Shown piece by piece: positions 17,780 to 25,340 of a stretch of DNA of 37,423 nucleotides. The position numbers were made by a program, and so were the translations under genes. Under the pieces are notes generated by a model, which ran no database searches, was not told the DNA's origin, and saw only the letters and a list, made by a program, of their open reading frames with translations. This stretch comes from Bacteroidota bacterium (lineage in GTDB: Bacteria > Bacteroidota > Bacteroidia > UKL13-3). The stretch is taken from the NCBI GenBank assembly GCA_947507965.1, contig CANNQU010000032.1, positions 1 through 37,423 on the forward strand. The letters are read 5' to 3'. The number at the start of each line of letters is the position of its first letter. The first letter of the stretch is position 1.

Positions 17780-19195
17780 TTATTTACCCCTCCCCTGTAC
17801 CATAATAATTGCAGTATAGAACATAATTTTTAAATCCATAGAGGTACTCATGTTCTCGATGTATAGAATATCGTATTTCAATCGTTCTACCATCTGTTCT
17901 ACATTTTCGGCATAGCCGTATTTTACCATTCCCCAGGAGGTAATACCGGGCTTAATTTTATAGAGATGCTTATAATGGGGTGCTAATTTCGTGATTTGTT
18001 CAATAAAATAAAGCCGTTCGGGTCGATACCCCACAATGCTCATGTCGCCGATAAGCACATTATAAAATTGAGGTAACTCATCTAATCGAACCTTACGTAA
18101 GAAAATACCCAAGCGTGTTCTGCGATCATCGTGTTGGTTAGAAAGTTGAGGAATATCACGCTCCGCATCTACCTTCATCGTTCGAAATTTATGTATAAAA
18201 AAAGGTTTTGCATGAAGTCCAATTCGTTGTTGCTTATAAAAAACAGGGCCTTTCGAGGTAAGCCATACGGCGATTGCGGTGAGAACAAAAAAGGGTAAGC
18301 CAATTAAAAGCACAAGCAATGCAAAGAAAATATCGATTAGGCGCTTTGTTGCCCGTTGCCATTCGGGCATAATTTCGGTGTTGACTTCAATCAAAGCCGA
18401 ACCCCATACATTGGTCATTTTTACACTCCCGGTAACAATGTCGTACATATCTGGCGTTATCTTAACTTTTACGTTTTCATTCTCAAGCAGCGTAAAAATG
18501 GGGTCTAAATGTTCGTGGTCTTGGTTTTCAAGAGCAATGATGACATCTTCCACAGCCTCCGTGACGAGTAGTTTTGGCAGCGATTGATAATTTCCAAGAT
18601 TACGTGTTAACGATTGTAATTTATCGTCAGATAGCTCATTGGTTGTAATATATCCTTTTACCCAATTGCCTTGTATTTTTTTACCAAACATTAATTCATT
18701 ATAAAGAAGCAGCGCCTTATTACCATTGCCAATAATGATGGTATTAAATTTTATCTTACGATGTGAAATAAAATATTTAGTAATCGAGGTTTGAATAAAA
18801 CGGAAGAAGGCGGTGAAAAAAAAGTGTAATGCAAAAAGCACGAATACCGATTTATAATAATCTTTATACGTTTTCACTTCATCATCAAGTAATAACACAA
18901 AGAACAAAACAATAACACCAAGGGCAACAGTATTCATTGTTTTCGATAGTTCCCATAATCGCGATCTGCGATAAATTTTTCGATAATGCCCTGTTAAAGC
19001 ATAAAGAGCAATCCAATACAAACTATAAAGCATAGCAGAAGCGAAAAATTTCTGCTGAAAATCAACGGGGATAATATATCCAAACTTTACCGATTCAATA
19101 TAGTTTTTTCGAAACCAAAAAAATAGTCCCCAAGTAATTATAGCAGCAAGGATATCAAAAATAATATATTGTGATGTTTTGAGTAATTTATTCAA
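17780..19195 (-). CDS. Polyprenyl-phosphate sugar-1-phosphate transferase (WcaJ/WbaP type)
   Basis: This enzyme starts polysaccharide repeat-unit synthesis by moving a sugar-1-phosphate from a nucleotide sugar to undecaprenyl phosphate in the inner membrane. The 471-residue protein has four N-terminal membrane segments (about 8-28, 48-69, 88-104 and 115-137). A nucleotide-binding-like domain follows (about 150-250, with IIIGNG). The C-terminal catalytic bacterial sugar transferase domain begins with the re-entrant helix at RLIDIFFALLVL. The catalytic Asp-Glu pair is 372-373 in LDELPQFYNVL, and GDMSIVGYRPE follows. The sugar used cannot be told. The start is a TTG at 19195, inside the end of the preceding lipoprotein gene (8-base overlap), so translation is probably coupled. 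No in-frame ATG exists near the start. Confidence 0.92.
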   Translation of the reverse strand: MNKLLKTSQYIIFDILAAIITWGLFFWFRKNYIESVKFGYIIPVDFQQKFFASAMLYSLYWIALYALTGHYRKIYRRSRLWELSKTMNTVALGVIVLFFVLLLDDEVKTYKDYYKSVFVLFALHFFFTAFFRFIQTSITKYFISHRKIKFNTIIIGNGNKALLLYNELMFGKKIQGNWVKGYITTNELSDDKLQSLTRNLGNYQSLPKLLVTEAVEDVIIALENQDHEHLDPIFTLLENENVKVKITPDMYDIVTGSVKMTNVWGSALIEVNTEIMPEWQRATKRLIDIFFALLVLLIGLPFFVLTAIAVWLTSKGPVFYKQQRIGLHAKPFFIHKFRTMKVDAERDIPQLSNQHDDRRTRLGIFLRKVRLDELPQFYNVLIGDMSIVGYRPERLYFIEQITKLAPHYKHLYKIKPGITSWGMVKYGYAENVEQMVERLKYDILYIENMSTSMDLKIMFYTAIIMVQGRGK

Positions 19196-20042
19196 AATGT
19201 AATATTTTTATATTGTCAACAAATACGTTCTTTACATTGATATCGGCATTTGCAGCCGAAATAAACAAGCTATACTTTGTGCCAAAAGGGCGTGCCGAAA
19301 CCAAGCCGGTTAAATTAATATAGGCCTTCGACCAGCTTGCTTTAGCGTTCAAAGTTACGACTCCAGTTTTAATAATGGTTGTTGGTTCATCAATATATAG
19401 GCCGATGGCAAGCGGCAATTCCGATTTGTAATTAATTTCCAGAAACGTTTCAGAAATAGCACTTGAGGGTAAACTATACTTATTTCGGGTAGCATATTCC
19501 ATTAGAATTCCATTTTTAATTTCGAATAAAGCACAATGTCCAGGCTCCATATTGTCGGCAGGGATACTATCTCTGGTTAAGGTGTCGATGGTATTATACG
19601 TTGTTTTTGTGAAAAGTGGCAACGGATTTTCAAAGTCTTCAATTAATGCGAATTTCACACTACTCCGATAACCAATAACGGGAAAAATCGTTACCGGATT
19701 TGCGGCGGTAAAATTGATGATGGTGTCGAATGCCGTTAAAAAAGTATAGGCATGTCGTGGGTTAGAAGCGATGGCATTTTCAATAATAGCGGGGGCAATT
19801 TTAATGGAATGAGAGCCCGTTAAAGCGAATGGTATGGAAGCCGGTAAATGATATACCCCAGCAATCTGGTCGTCGATATACACAAATGCTTCCGTAATAA
19901 TTTGCGATGAACTACCTTGTGTTGCTCCATTGGTTACCACACTAAAATGGTTAATTAATAAATAGGACGGCTCCATTGCTTTTTTATTGCATGAGTGGAA
20001 GACGACCATAATCGAAATGAAAGAGACGTAATATTTTATCAT
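19188..20042 (-). CDS. Unknown lipoprotein overlapping the sugar-transferase gene
   Basis: I do not recognise a family for this 284-residue protein. The N-terminus is a lipoprotein signal with Cys18 (VFHSC, then NKK) as the likely acylated residue. The rest looks mostly beta-stranded, without repeats or membrane segments. Residues about 35-150 read like a small immunoglobulin-like or carboxypeptidase-regulatory domain (YIDDQIAGVYHLPASIPF). Residues about 150-284 read like a jelly-roll (ALIEDFENPLP, then SWSKAYINLTGLV, then VKNVFVDNIKILHF), similar to discoidin/carbohydrate-binding folds, but this is a visual impression only. It overlaps the initiating sugar transferase by eight bases, so the two are one operon and may act in the same surface-polysaccharide process. 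A perfect promoter box lies upstream. Confidence 0.75.
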   Translation of the reverse strand: MIKYYVSFISIMVVFHSCNKKAMEPSYLLINHFSVVTNGATQGSSSQIITEAFVYIDDQIAGVYHLPASIPFALTGSHSIKIAPAIIENAIASNPRHAYTFLTAFDTIINFTAANPVTIFPVIGYRSSVKFALIEDFENPLPLFTKTTYNTIDTLTRDSIPADNMEPGHCALFEIKNGILMEYATRNKYSLPSSAISETFLEINYKSELPLAIGLYIDEPTTIIKTGVVTLNAKASWSKAYINLTGLVSARPFGTKYSLFISAANADINVKNVFVDNIKILHFE

Positions 20043-20085
20043 CTGGCAATAAGACAGCAGAAATTTAAATTATAATTAGATAATG

Positions 20086-20093
20086 CAAAAATA
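20086..20093 (-). promoter_or_regulatory. -7 promoter box (TAnnTTTG) of the lipoprotein/sugar-transferase operon
   Basis: On the minus strand TATTTTTG, followed by C, matches the consensus exactly, 43 bases before the ATG at 20042. It lies in the 108-base region shared with the divergent DUF2279 gene. Confidence 0.45.
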
Positions 20094-20150
20094 ACTGTTG
20101 TAAATGAGTTGCTATCATTATTTTTACAAACGTAATAAAATACAGAAAGG

Positions 20151-21098
20151 TTGCATCTCAAATCAAAAATATCGTGCGTATTATTACTTTCCTTCTTGCT
20201 GTGTCATTCATCGATAAATGCTCAAGCGGATAGTATTTACCAACGTAAAAAACAACAACGCATTCGCGAAACGTATGTATATAGTGGTATAGGTGTGTTT
20301 TATTGCACTTTGAGTTATGGCTTATATACAACCTGGTATAAAAAGTATACGACCAGGGCTTTTCATTATTTTAATGATAATAACGAATGGTTGCAGATGG
20401 ATAAAGTGGGTCACTCTTTCTCCTGCTACTCGGAGGCAGTAAATGGCATAAACCTTATGAATTATGTGGGACTACCGAAGAAAAAAGCCTTATTTGTTGG
20501 AGCATTCATTGGTTTTGGGATGCAGAGTATTATTGAGGTGATGGATGGCTATAGCAATCAATGGGGTTTTAGCTGGGGTGATATGGGAGCTAATTTATTA
20601 GGCACTTCCTTAGCCATCTCTCAACAGCTTCTATGGGATGAGCAACGAATAAAAATTTGTTATGGCTTTCACCAAACAAGTTTACGAGCCTTGCGTCCGG
20701 AGGTATTGGGGGATAATTATGTTACCGGGGTACTAAAAGATTATAATGGGCTCACCGGCTGGCTTAGTGTTAACGTCCGAAGCTTTGCCCCCAACTCAAA
20801 AATTTCAACATGGTTAAATTTGGCCGTTGGAATAGGGGCATATAATATGGTAACCGGAAATCCGGGTGATAACATTGTATTTTATGACTCCAAAGGGCAA
20901 GCACACCATTCTGCCGACTACCATCGCTACCGTATCCTGTATTTTGCCCCTGATATCAATCTTCAGAAGATACCCTTTATTAAAAAACGCAAAATATTAT
21001 TTGCTCTTGCTCGGTTTCTGGCTCCTTTAAAAGTGCCTTTACCAACGTTGCAGTATGATAAAAACAAGGGGTTCGGTTTTCGAGCATTTTATTTTTAG
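20151..21098 (+). CDS. DUF2279 family exported protein (YfiM-like)
   Basis: The 315-residue protein has a signal peptide ending near INAQA. It then matches DUF2279, a family annotated as predicted periplasmic or lipoprotein-like (YfiM), of unknown function. Typical segments are the strongly conserved MDKVGHSFSCY (around residue 82), then KKALFVGAFIGFGMQSIIEVMDGYS and SWGDMGANLLGTSLA (about 108-150). The C-terminal part is rich in aromatic residues and may be beta-structured. The start is a TTG at 20151: the frame has a stop five codons upstream and no ATG near, and the TTG gives a sensible signal peptide. The next gene, 25 bases on, has its own promoter box. Confidence 0.82.
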   Translation: MHLKSKISCVLLLSFLLCHSSINAQADSIYQRKKQQRIRETYVYSGIGVFYCTLSYGLYTTWYKKYTTRAFHYFNDNNEWLQMDKVGHSFSCYSEAVNGINLMNYVGLPKKKALFVGAFIGFGMQSIIEVMDGYSNQWGFSWGDMGANLLGTSLAISQQLLWDEQRIKICYGFHQTSLRALRPEVLGDNYVTGVLKDYNGLTGWLSVNVRSFAPNSKISTWLNLAVGIGAYNMVTGNPGDNIVFYDSKGQAHHSADYHRYRILYFAPDINLQKIPFIKKRKILFALARFLAPLKVPLPTLQYDKNKGFGFRAFYF

Positions 21099-21114
21099 TT
21101 TTACAATTTTAGTG

Positions 21115-21122
21115 TAGGTTTG
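21115..21122 (+). promoter_or_regulatory. -7 promoter box (TAnnTTTG) directly abutting the EVE-domain gene
   Basis: TAGGTTTG, followed by C, is an exact match ending one base before the first ATG (21124). With the usual start of transcription a few bases downstream, the message would begin at or after this ATG. Translation may then start at the second ATG (21127) on an essentially leaderless mRNA. Confidence 0.48.
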
Positions 21123-21123
21123 C

Positions 21124-21546
21124 ATGATGGCAAAAGGGAAGCGGATATGGCTAGTAAAATCGGAGCCGAATGTTTATTCATTTGACGATCTACTAAAGGA
21201 CAAGCAAACGGCTTGGACTGGAGTACGTAATTATGGTGCGCGTAACAATTTGCGTGACATGAAGATAGGCGATACTTTATTTTATTATCATAGTAATATT
21301 GGCAAAGCGATTGTAGGAATTGCCACGGTGGTAAAGGAATCCTATCAGGATCCAACAACAGACGATAAAAACTGGCTATGTGTTGATATCGCTCCGGTGA
21401 AGAAACTAAAAACAGAAGTTACCTTGGAGGATGTAAAATCTCATCCACATTTAGCAACTATGGATTTGGTACGGTTGGGAAGATTAAGTGTGCAAACCGT
21501 GAAAAAGGAAGAATTTGAAGAAATCATTAAAATGAGTAACGAATAA
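21124..21546 (+). CDS. EVE-domain protein
   Basis: The 140-residue protein is a single EVE domain, a PUA/YTH-related fold. In well-studied members this fold recognises modified bases in DNA or RNA. The family core is clear: RIWLVKSEPNVYSFDDL at 6-22, then TAWTGVRNYGARNNLRDMKIGDTLFYYHSN at about 30-59, and the end motif LVRLGRLSVQTVKKEEFEEI. The exact ligand and function of bacterial stand-alone EVE proteins are mostly unknown. Some occur near restriction or defence genes, but no such genes are found here. pyrR follows after 14 bases, so the two are probably co-transcribed. Either of two adjacent ATGs (21124 or 21127) may be used. Confidence 0.93.
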   Translation: MMAKGKRIWLVKSEPNVYSFDDLLKDKQTAWTGVRNYGARNNLRDMKIGDTLFYYHSNIGKAIVGIATVVKESYQDPTTDDKNWLCVDIAPVKKLKTEVTLEDVKSHPHLATMDLVRLGRLSVQTVKKEEFEEIIKMSNE

Positions 21547-21560
21547 AATAATATTTCATT

Positions 21561-22085
21561 ATGTCAAGAAAATTTTTGGATTCCAGAAATATCGAAATCA
21601 CCACACAACGGTTATGTTATGAACTAATTGAGAATCATGATGACTTCACTAATTGTGCTATTATTGGATTACAACCACGTGGGGTGTTTTTTGCGCGTAA
21701 ATTACGAGATGCCTTGCAAAAGAGTATTAATAATAAAATCGCTTATGGAGAGCTCGATATTACGTTTTATAGAGACGATTTTAGAACCAAAGAATTAGAT
21801 ATTGAAGCGAACGAGGTGAAAATTGATTTCACCATTGAGGGCAAGAAAATAATATTGGTTGACGACGTATTATATACGGGTAGAAGTGTTCGAAGTGCCT
21901 TAGATGCCCTCAATGATTTTGGTCGCCCGAAGCAAGTGGAACTTCTGGTGCTAATTGACCGTCGTTATAACCGAGAATTCCCCATCGAAGCCGACTATAT
22001 TGGTAAACAAGTGGATACCAGAGCTGACGATAAAGTAAAGGTAGAATGGGACGAAGATGCCGTTTGGATATTAAAGCGGGTATAG
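21561..22085 (+). CDS. pyrR: PyrR-type uracil phosphoribosyltransferase / pyrimidine regulator
   Basis: PyrR converts uracil and PRPP to UMP. In Firmicutes it also binds pyr mRNA to control attenuation. The 174-residue protein has the phosphoribosyltransferase fold with the PRPP-binding loop ILVDDVLYTGRS (about 98-109) and the PyrR-typical segments GLQPRGVFFARKL, DITFYRDDF and LIDRRYNREFPIEADYIGK. No pyr biosynthesis genes are adjacent, and I see no attenuator-like RNA structure around it, so an enzymatic salvage role is more likely than local regulation. It lies 14 bases after the EVE gene and is convergent with leuS, 28 bases away. Confidence 0.93.
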   Translation: MSRKFLDSRNIEITTQRLCYELIENHDDFTNCAIIGLQPRGVFFARKLRDALQKSINNKIAYGELDITFYRDDFRTKELDIEANEVKIDFTIEGKKIILVDDVLYTGRSVRSALDALNDFGRPKQVELLVLIDRRYNREFPIEADYIGKQVDTRADDKVKVEWDEDAVWILKRV

Positions 22086-22113
22086 TCGAAACACGGATTA
22101 AGTAAGGATCAAT

Positions 22114-24885
22114 TTACACCACCACATTAACCATCTTCTTAGGAATAATAATGACTTTCTTGGGCGTTTTACCATCAAGCCATTTTAGGATGATATCATT
22201 GCTTAATACTTCTTGCTGGATTTCCTCGTTGGTGGCGGTAAGTGAAAAAATTAATTCGGTTCGTACCTTACCATTCACAGAAATTCCATAGGTAAATGAG
22301 TTTTCGGTTAGGTATTGTAAATCACAAACCGGGAACGGTTCATAGGCAATACTATGGCTATGATTCATGGCTGCCCATAGCTCTTCTGTAATATGAGGGG
22401 CAAAGGAGGATAATAAAATAATCAGAGGTTCTAAGATACCTTTTTTAGAACATTTTAAGTCCTGTAGTTCATTTACGGCAATCATAAAACTACTGATGCA
22501 CGTATTATAAGCGAGAACTTCAATATCACCTTCCACTTTCTTTATGGTACGATGAAGTATTTTTAGCTCGGCTAGGGTTACCGGTTCATCGTTAACCATT
22601 AATACTCCTTTATCATTATAAAACAACCTCCAGAGTTTACGTAAAAACCTCGACACCCCTTCAATACCTTTGGTATCCCAAGGCTTACTTAACTCCACAG
22701 GGCCTAAAAACATTTCATACATTCGAAAAGCATCGGCTCCATATTGTGCAACAATATCATCAGGATTGACTACATTATTAAGGCGTTTACTCATTTTCTC
22801 TACTTGAGTACCACAAATATATTTTCCATCTTCCAGGATAAACGTAGCGGTTTCAAATTCCTTACGCCAATGTTTTAACTTCGAAGTATCTAATTCCAAA
22901 CCATCACAGCAATTCACGTCAATATGAATTGGACTTACCTCATACTCGTGTTTTAAATTGAAGGAAACAAAGGTGTTTTCTTTGTTTTTAATGCGATAAA
23001 TAAATTTAGAAGTTCCTTGAATCATACCTTGATTCACCAGCTTTTTAAAGGGTTCATCAAAGTCAATAAATTTTAGGTCATGCAATACTTTCGTCCACAT
23101 ACGACTATATAACAAATGGCCTACGGCGTGCTCTGCACCACCAATATATAAATCTACTTGATTCCAATATCTTGTTGCCTCCTTACTTGCAAATTCATTG
23201 GAATTGTGTGCGTCCATATAACGCAGAAAATACCAGCTACTTCCTGCATAACCGGGCATTGTATTGGTTTCGCGTCGCAAGCCCTCCGGCAAATAAACCC
23301 AGTTGGGTATCGTGGCTAAAGGCCCTTCTCCGGTTCCGGTAGGTTTGTAGCTTTGCACGTCGGGCAAGGTTACCGGAAGTTCCAGTTCATTAATAAGGTA
23401 TGGTATATCATTTTTATAGACCACGGGAAATGGTTCTCCCCAATAGCGTTGGCGGCTAAAGCCAGCATCACGCATACGAAAGTTTACTTTGCGTTTGCCA
23501 TTTTTGCGTTTAACAATTTTATCTAAAGCAATGCTAAAGCCCGTTTTATAATCCAATCCATCTAAAAAATCGGAATTGATTAATTTGAAGTTTTTATTAG
23601 TATATGCCTTTTCACTAATATCTACCCCATCAAAAATATTAGTTATCGTAATATTAAAATGTTTAGCAAATGCATAGTCTCTATCATCACCACAAGGCAC
23701 AGCCATAATAGCTCCGGTGCCATAGCTAGCCAATACATATTCGGAAATCCATACCGGTACCTTTACTTTTGTAAATGGATGTTCAACAAACGCACCGGTA
23801 AAAACACCGGTAATTTTCTTTACTTCGGTTAACCGTTCTCTATCGCTGCGACTTTGAACATATTCGAGATACGTTTCAACCTCATGTTTTCGTTCGGCTG
23901 TTGTAATGTCATTCACCAAGGTATGCTCGGGGGCAATAACCATAAACGTTACACCAAATATGGTGTCGGGGCGTGTGGTAAAAACCCGAAGACCATCCGG
24001 ATGATCCAATAGTTTAAATTCAAGTTCAGCGCCTTCACTTCTACCGATCCAATTTCGTTGCATTTCTTTAAGTGAATCACTGAAATCAACCTTGTTTAAA
24101 CCTTCCAATAGTCGGTCGGCATATTCGCTGATACGTAAAAACCATTGACGCATTTCTTTTTTCACAACGATATGGCCTCCCCTCTCACTTAAACCATTGA
24201 TTACTTCATCGTTGGCAAGCACGGTACCGAGTGCTTCGCACCAATTTACCGATGAATACGCACTAAAAACCAAGCGATAATCCATTAAAATAATTTGTTT
24301 CGTTTCCTCATCGTAATTATTCCATTCGGATGCGGTGAATTTTCTATTATTTTCTTCCGGACATTCAATGGTATAATTACCCGTCTCACTAAAACTATCA
24401 ATTAATCGCTTCAACGGTTTTGCATGATTATCAATTCGATCGTAATAGCTATCAAAAAGCTGCATAAAAATCCATTGAGTCCATCGATAGAAATCGGGTG
24501 ATGCCGTGCTTATTTCTTTATCCCAATCGTAGCTAAAGCCTATGTTTTTAAGTTGTTGTTTATAGCGGTCAATATTTTTCTGAGTAGATATAGAAGGATG
24601 AGTACCTGTTTCGATAGCATACTGCTCGGCAGGCAGGCCAAAGGCATCGAAGCCCATCGGGTGTAATACATTAAACCCTTTGTGCCTTTTATAGCGCGAC
24701 ATAATATCACTGGCGATATAACCCAGTGGATGACCTACATGCAGGCCGGCACCACTAGGATAAGGAAACATATCCAATGCATAATACTTTGGTTTGGACG
24801 GATCAATTTGGGTTTCGAACGTTTTATTTTCGAACCAATATTGCTGCCATTTGGCATCCAGTAGGTTAAAGTTGAAATCGATCAT
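22114..24885 (-). CDS. leuS: Leucyl-tRNA synthetase
   Basis: LeuRS charges tRNA-Leu with leucine and edits mischarged products in the cytoplasm. The 923-residue protein is somewhat longer than E. coli LeuRS (860). The HIGH-type motif is HVGH at 49-52 (YPSGAGLHVGHPLGY). The editing domain follows, with TTRPDTIFGVTFMV-like sequence. The second signature reads KMSKR at 697-701, where most LeuRS have KMSKS. The extra length comes from insertions around residues 163-205 and about 630-690, the latter just before KMSKR, as in other Bacteroidota LeuRS as far as I recall. The anticodon-binding and C-terminal domains are intact. It is transcribed separately from the small membrane-protein gene upstream, because a terminator lies between them. 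Confidence 0.97.
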   Translation of the reverse strand: MIDFNFNLLDAKWQQYWFENKTFETQIDPSKPKYYALDMFPYPSGAGLHVGHPLGYIASDIMSRYKRHKGFNVLHPMGFDAFGLPAEQYAIETGTHPSISTQKNIDRYKQQLKNIGFSYDWDKEISTASPDFYRWTQWIFMQLFDSYYDRIDNHAKPLKRLIDSFSETGNYTIECPEENNRKFTASEWNNYDEETKQIILMDYRLVFSAYSSVNWCEALGTVLANDEVINGLSERGGHIVVKKEMRQWFLRISEYADRLLEGLNKVDFSDSLKEMQRNWIGRSEGAELEFKLLDHPDGLRVFTTRPDTIFGVTFMVIAPEHTLVNDITTAERKHEVETYLEYVQSRSDRERLTEVKKITGVFTGAFVEHPFTKVKVPVWISEYVLASYGTGAIMAVPCGDDRDYAFAKHFNITITNIFDGVDISEKAYTNKNFKLINSDFLDGLDYKTGFSIALDKIVKRKNGKRKVNFRMRDAGFSRQRYWGEPFPVVYKNDIPYLINELELPVTLPDVQSYKPTGTGEGPLATIPNWVYLPEGLRRETNTMPGYAGSSWYFLRYMDAHNSNEFASKEATRYWNQVDLYIGGAEHAVGHLLYSRMWTKVLHDLKFIDFDEPFKKLVNQGMIQGTSKFIYRIKNKENTFVSFNLKHEYEVSPIHIDVNCCDGLELDTSKLKHWRKEFETATFILEDGKYICGTQVEKMSKRLNNVVNPDDIVAQYGADAFRMYEMFLGPVELSKPWDTKGIEGVSRFLRKLWRLFYNDKGVLMVNDEPVTLAELKILHRTIKKVEGDIEVLAYNTCISSFMIAVNELQDLKCSKKGILEPLIILLSSFAPHITEELWAAMNHSHSIAYEPFPVCDLQYLTENSFTYGISVNGKVRTELIFSLTATNEEIQQEVLSNDIILKWLDGKTPKKVIIIPKKMVNVVV

Positions 24886-24937
24886 TATCCCGTTGTATTA
24901 ATACGCTTTATTGTTGTTAATTTTATATTCAAAAACA

Positions 24938-24969
24938 GAAGCCGCAACAACGAAGGCTGATGCGGCTTT
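24938..24969 (-). terminator. Intrinsic terminator after the 55-residue membrane-protein gene
   Basis: On the minus strand an eight-pair GC-rich stem (AAGCCGCA with TGCGGCTT) with a 14-base loop is followed by CTGTTTTTG. It lies about 65 bases after the stop of the small gene and about 50 bases before the leuS start, so it separates the two transcripts. Confidence 0.65.
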
Positions 24970-25034
24970 GAAATATTATGATGAGGTACTCCAAGCTTTT
25001 GCCGGGATAATTCTTTGCGATACTTCAAGGATAC

Positions 25035-25202
25035 TTATAACCAGTCGTTCGCCAAAGCAAAAGCAGTAACTAAAATTGGAAGTGGTAACCAAAATGCTTC
25101 AGGACGGTAGATGGTAATTAAAACCATTGCCACCAAACTAACGATGAAGATAATCCAATATTTTCCTTTTGATTTGTGCTGTGTATTTGATGATTCAGTC
25201 AT
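25035..25202 (-). CDS. 55-residue membrane protein of unknown function
   Basis: An open frame runs from ATG at 25202 to TAA at 25035. The protein starts MTESSNTQHKSKGKYW, a polar, basic N-terminus of about 15 residues. Two hydrophobic segments follow, about 16-32 (WIIFIVSLVAMVLITIY) and 37-51 (FWLPLPILVTAFAL), with YRPEA between them, and it ends NDWL. I do not recognise a family. A perfect TAnnTTTG box ends seven bases upstream, with a TTG 16 bases before that box. A terminator follows downstream. Promoter, frame and terminator together make this a believable gene rather than chance. An overlapping plus-strand frame at 25111-25344 has no such support. The function is unknown. Confidence 0.72.
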   Translation of the reverse strand: MTESSNTQHKSKGKYWIIFIVSLVAMVLITIYRPEAFWLPLPILVTAFALANDWL

Positions 25203-25209
25203 AGAGATG

Positions 25210-25217
25210 CAAAAATA
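25210..25217 (-). promoter_or_regulatory. Promoter (-7 box and possible -33 TTG) of the 55-residue membrane-protein gene
   Basis: On the minus strand TATTTTTG, followed by C, is an exact -7 match ending seven bases before the ATG. A TTG at 25234-25236 (minus strand) is 16 bases upstream of the box, near the usual spacing for the Bacteroidota -33 element. It is the best two-part promoter candidate in the window. Confidence 0.55.
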
Positions 25218-25340
25218 TAAAATTATCCCAAATCAAGCGAAGAAAAACCACATTTTATTATATGTTCATATTAAAAGCAGGTTTGGACTTCAATCGCCAA
25301 ATAAAAAAGATATTTTTACCCACTTTATTATTTTAAAATA

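Noticed and set aside
21124-21546. EVE-domain gene as part of a defence island
   Set aside because: EVE domains can occur with modification-dependent restriction, but the neighbours are DUF2279 and pyrR. No nuclease, methylase or other defence gene is in the window.
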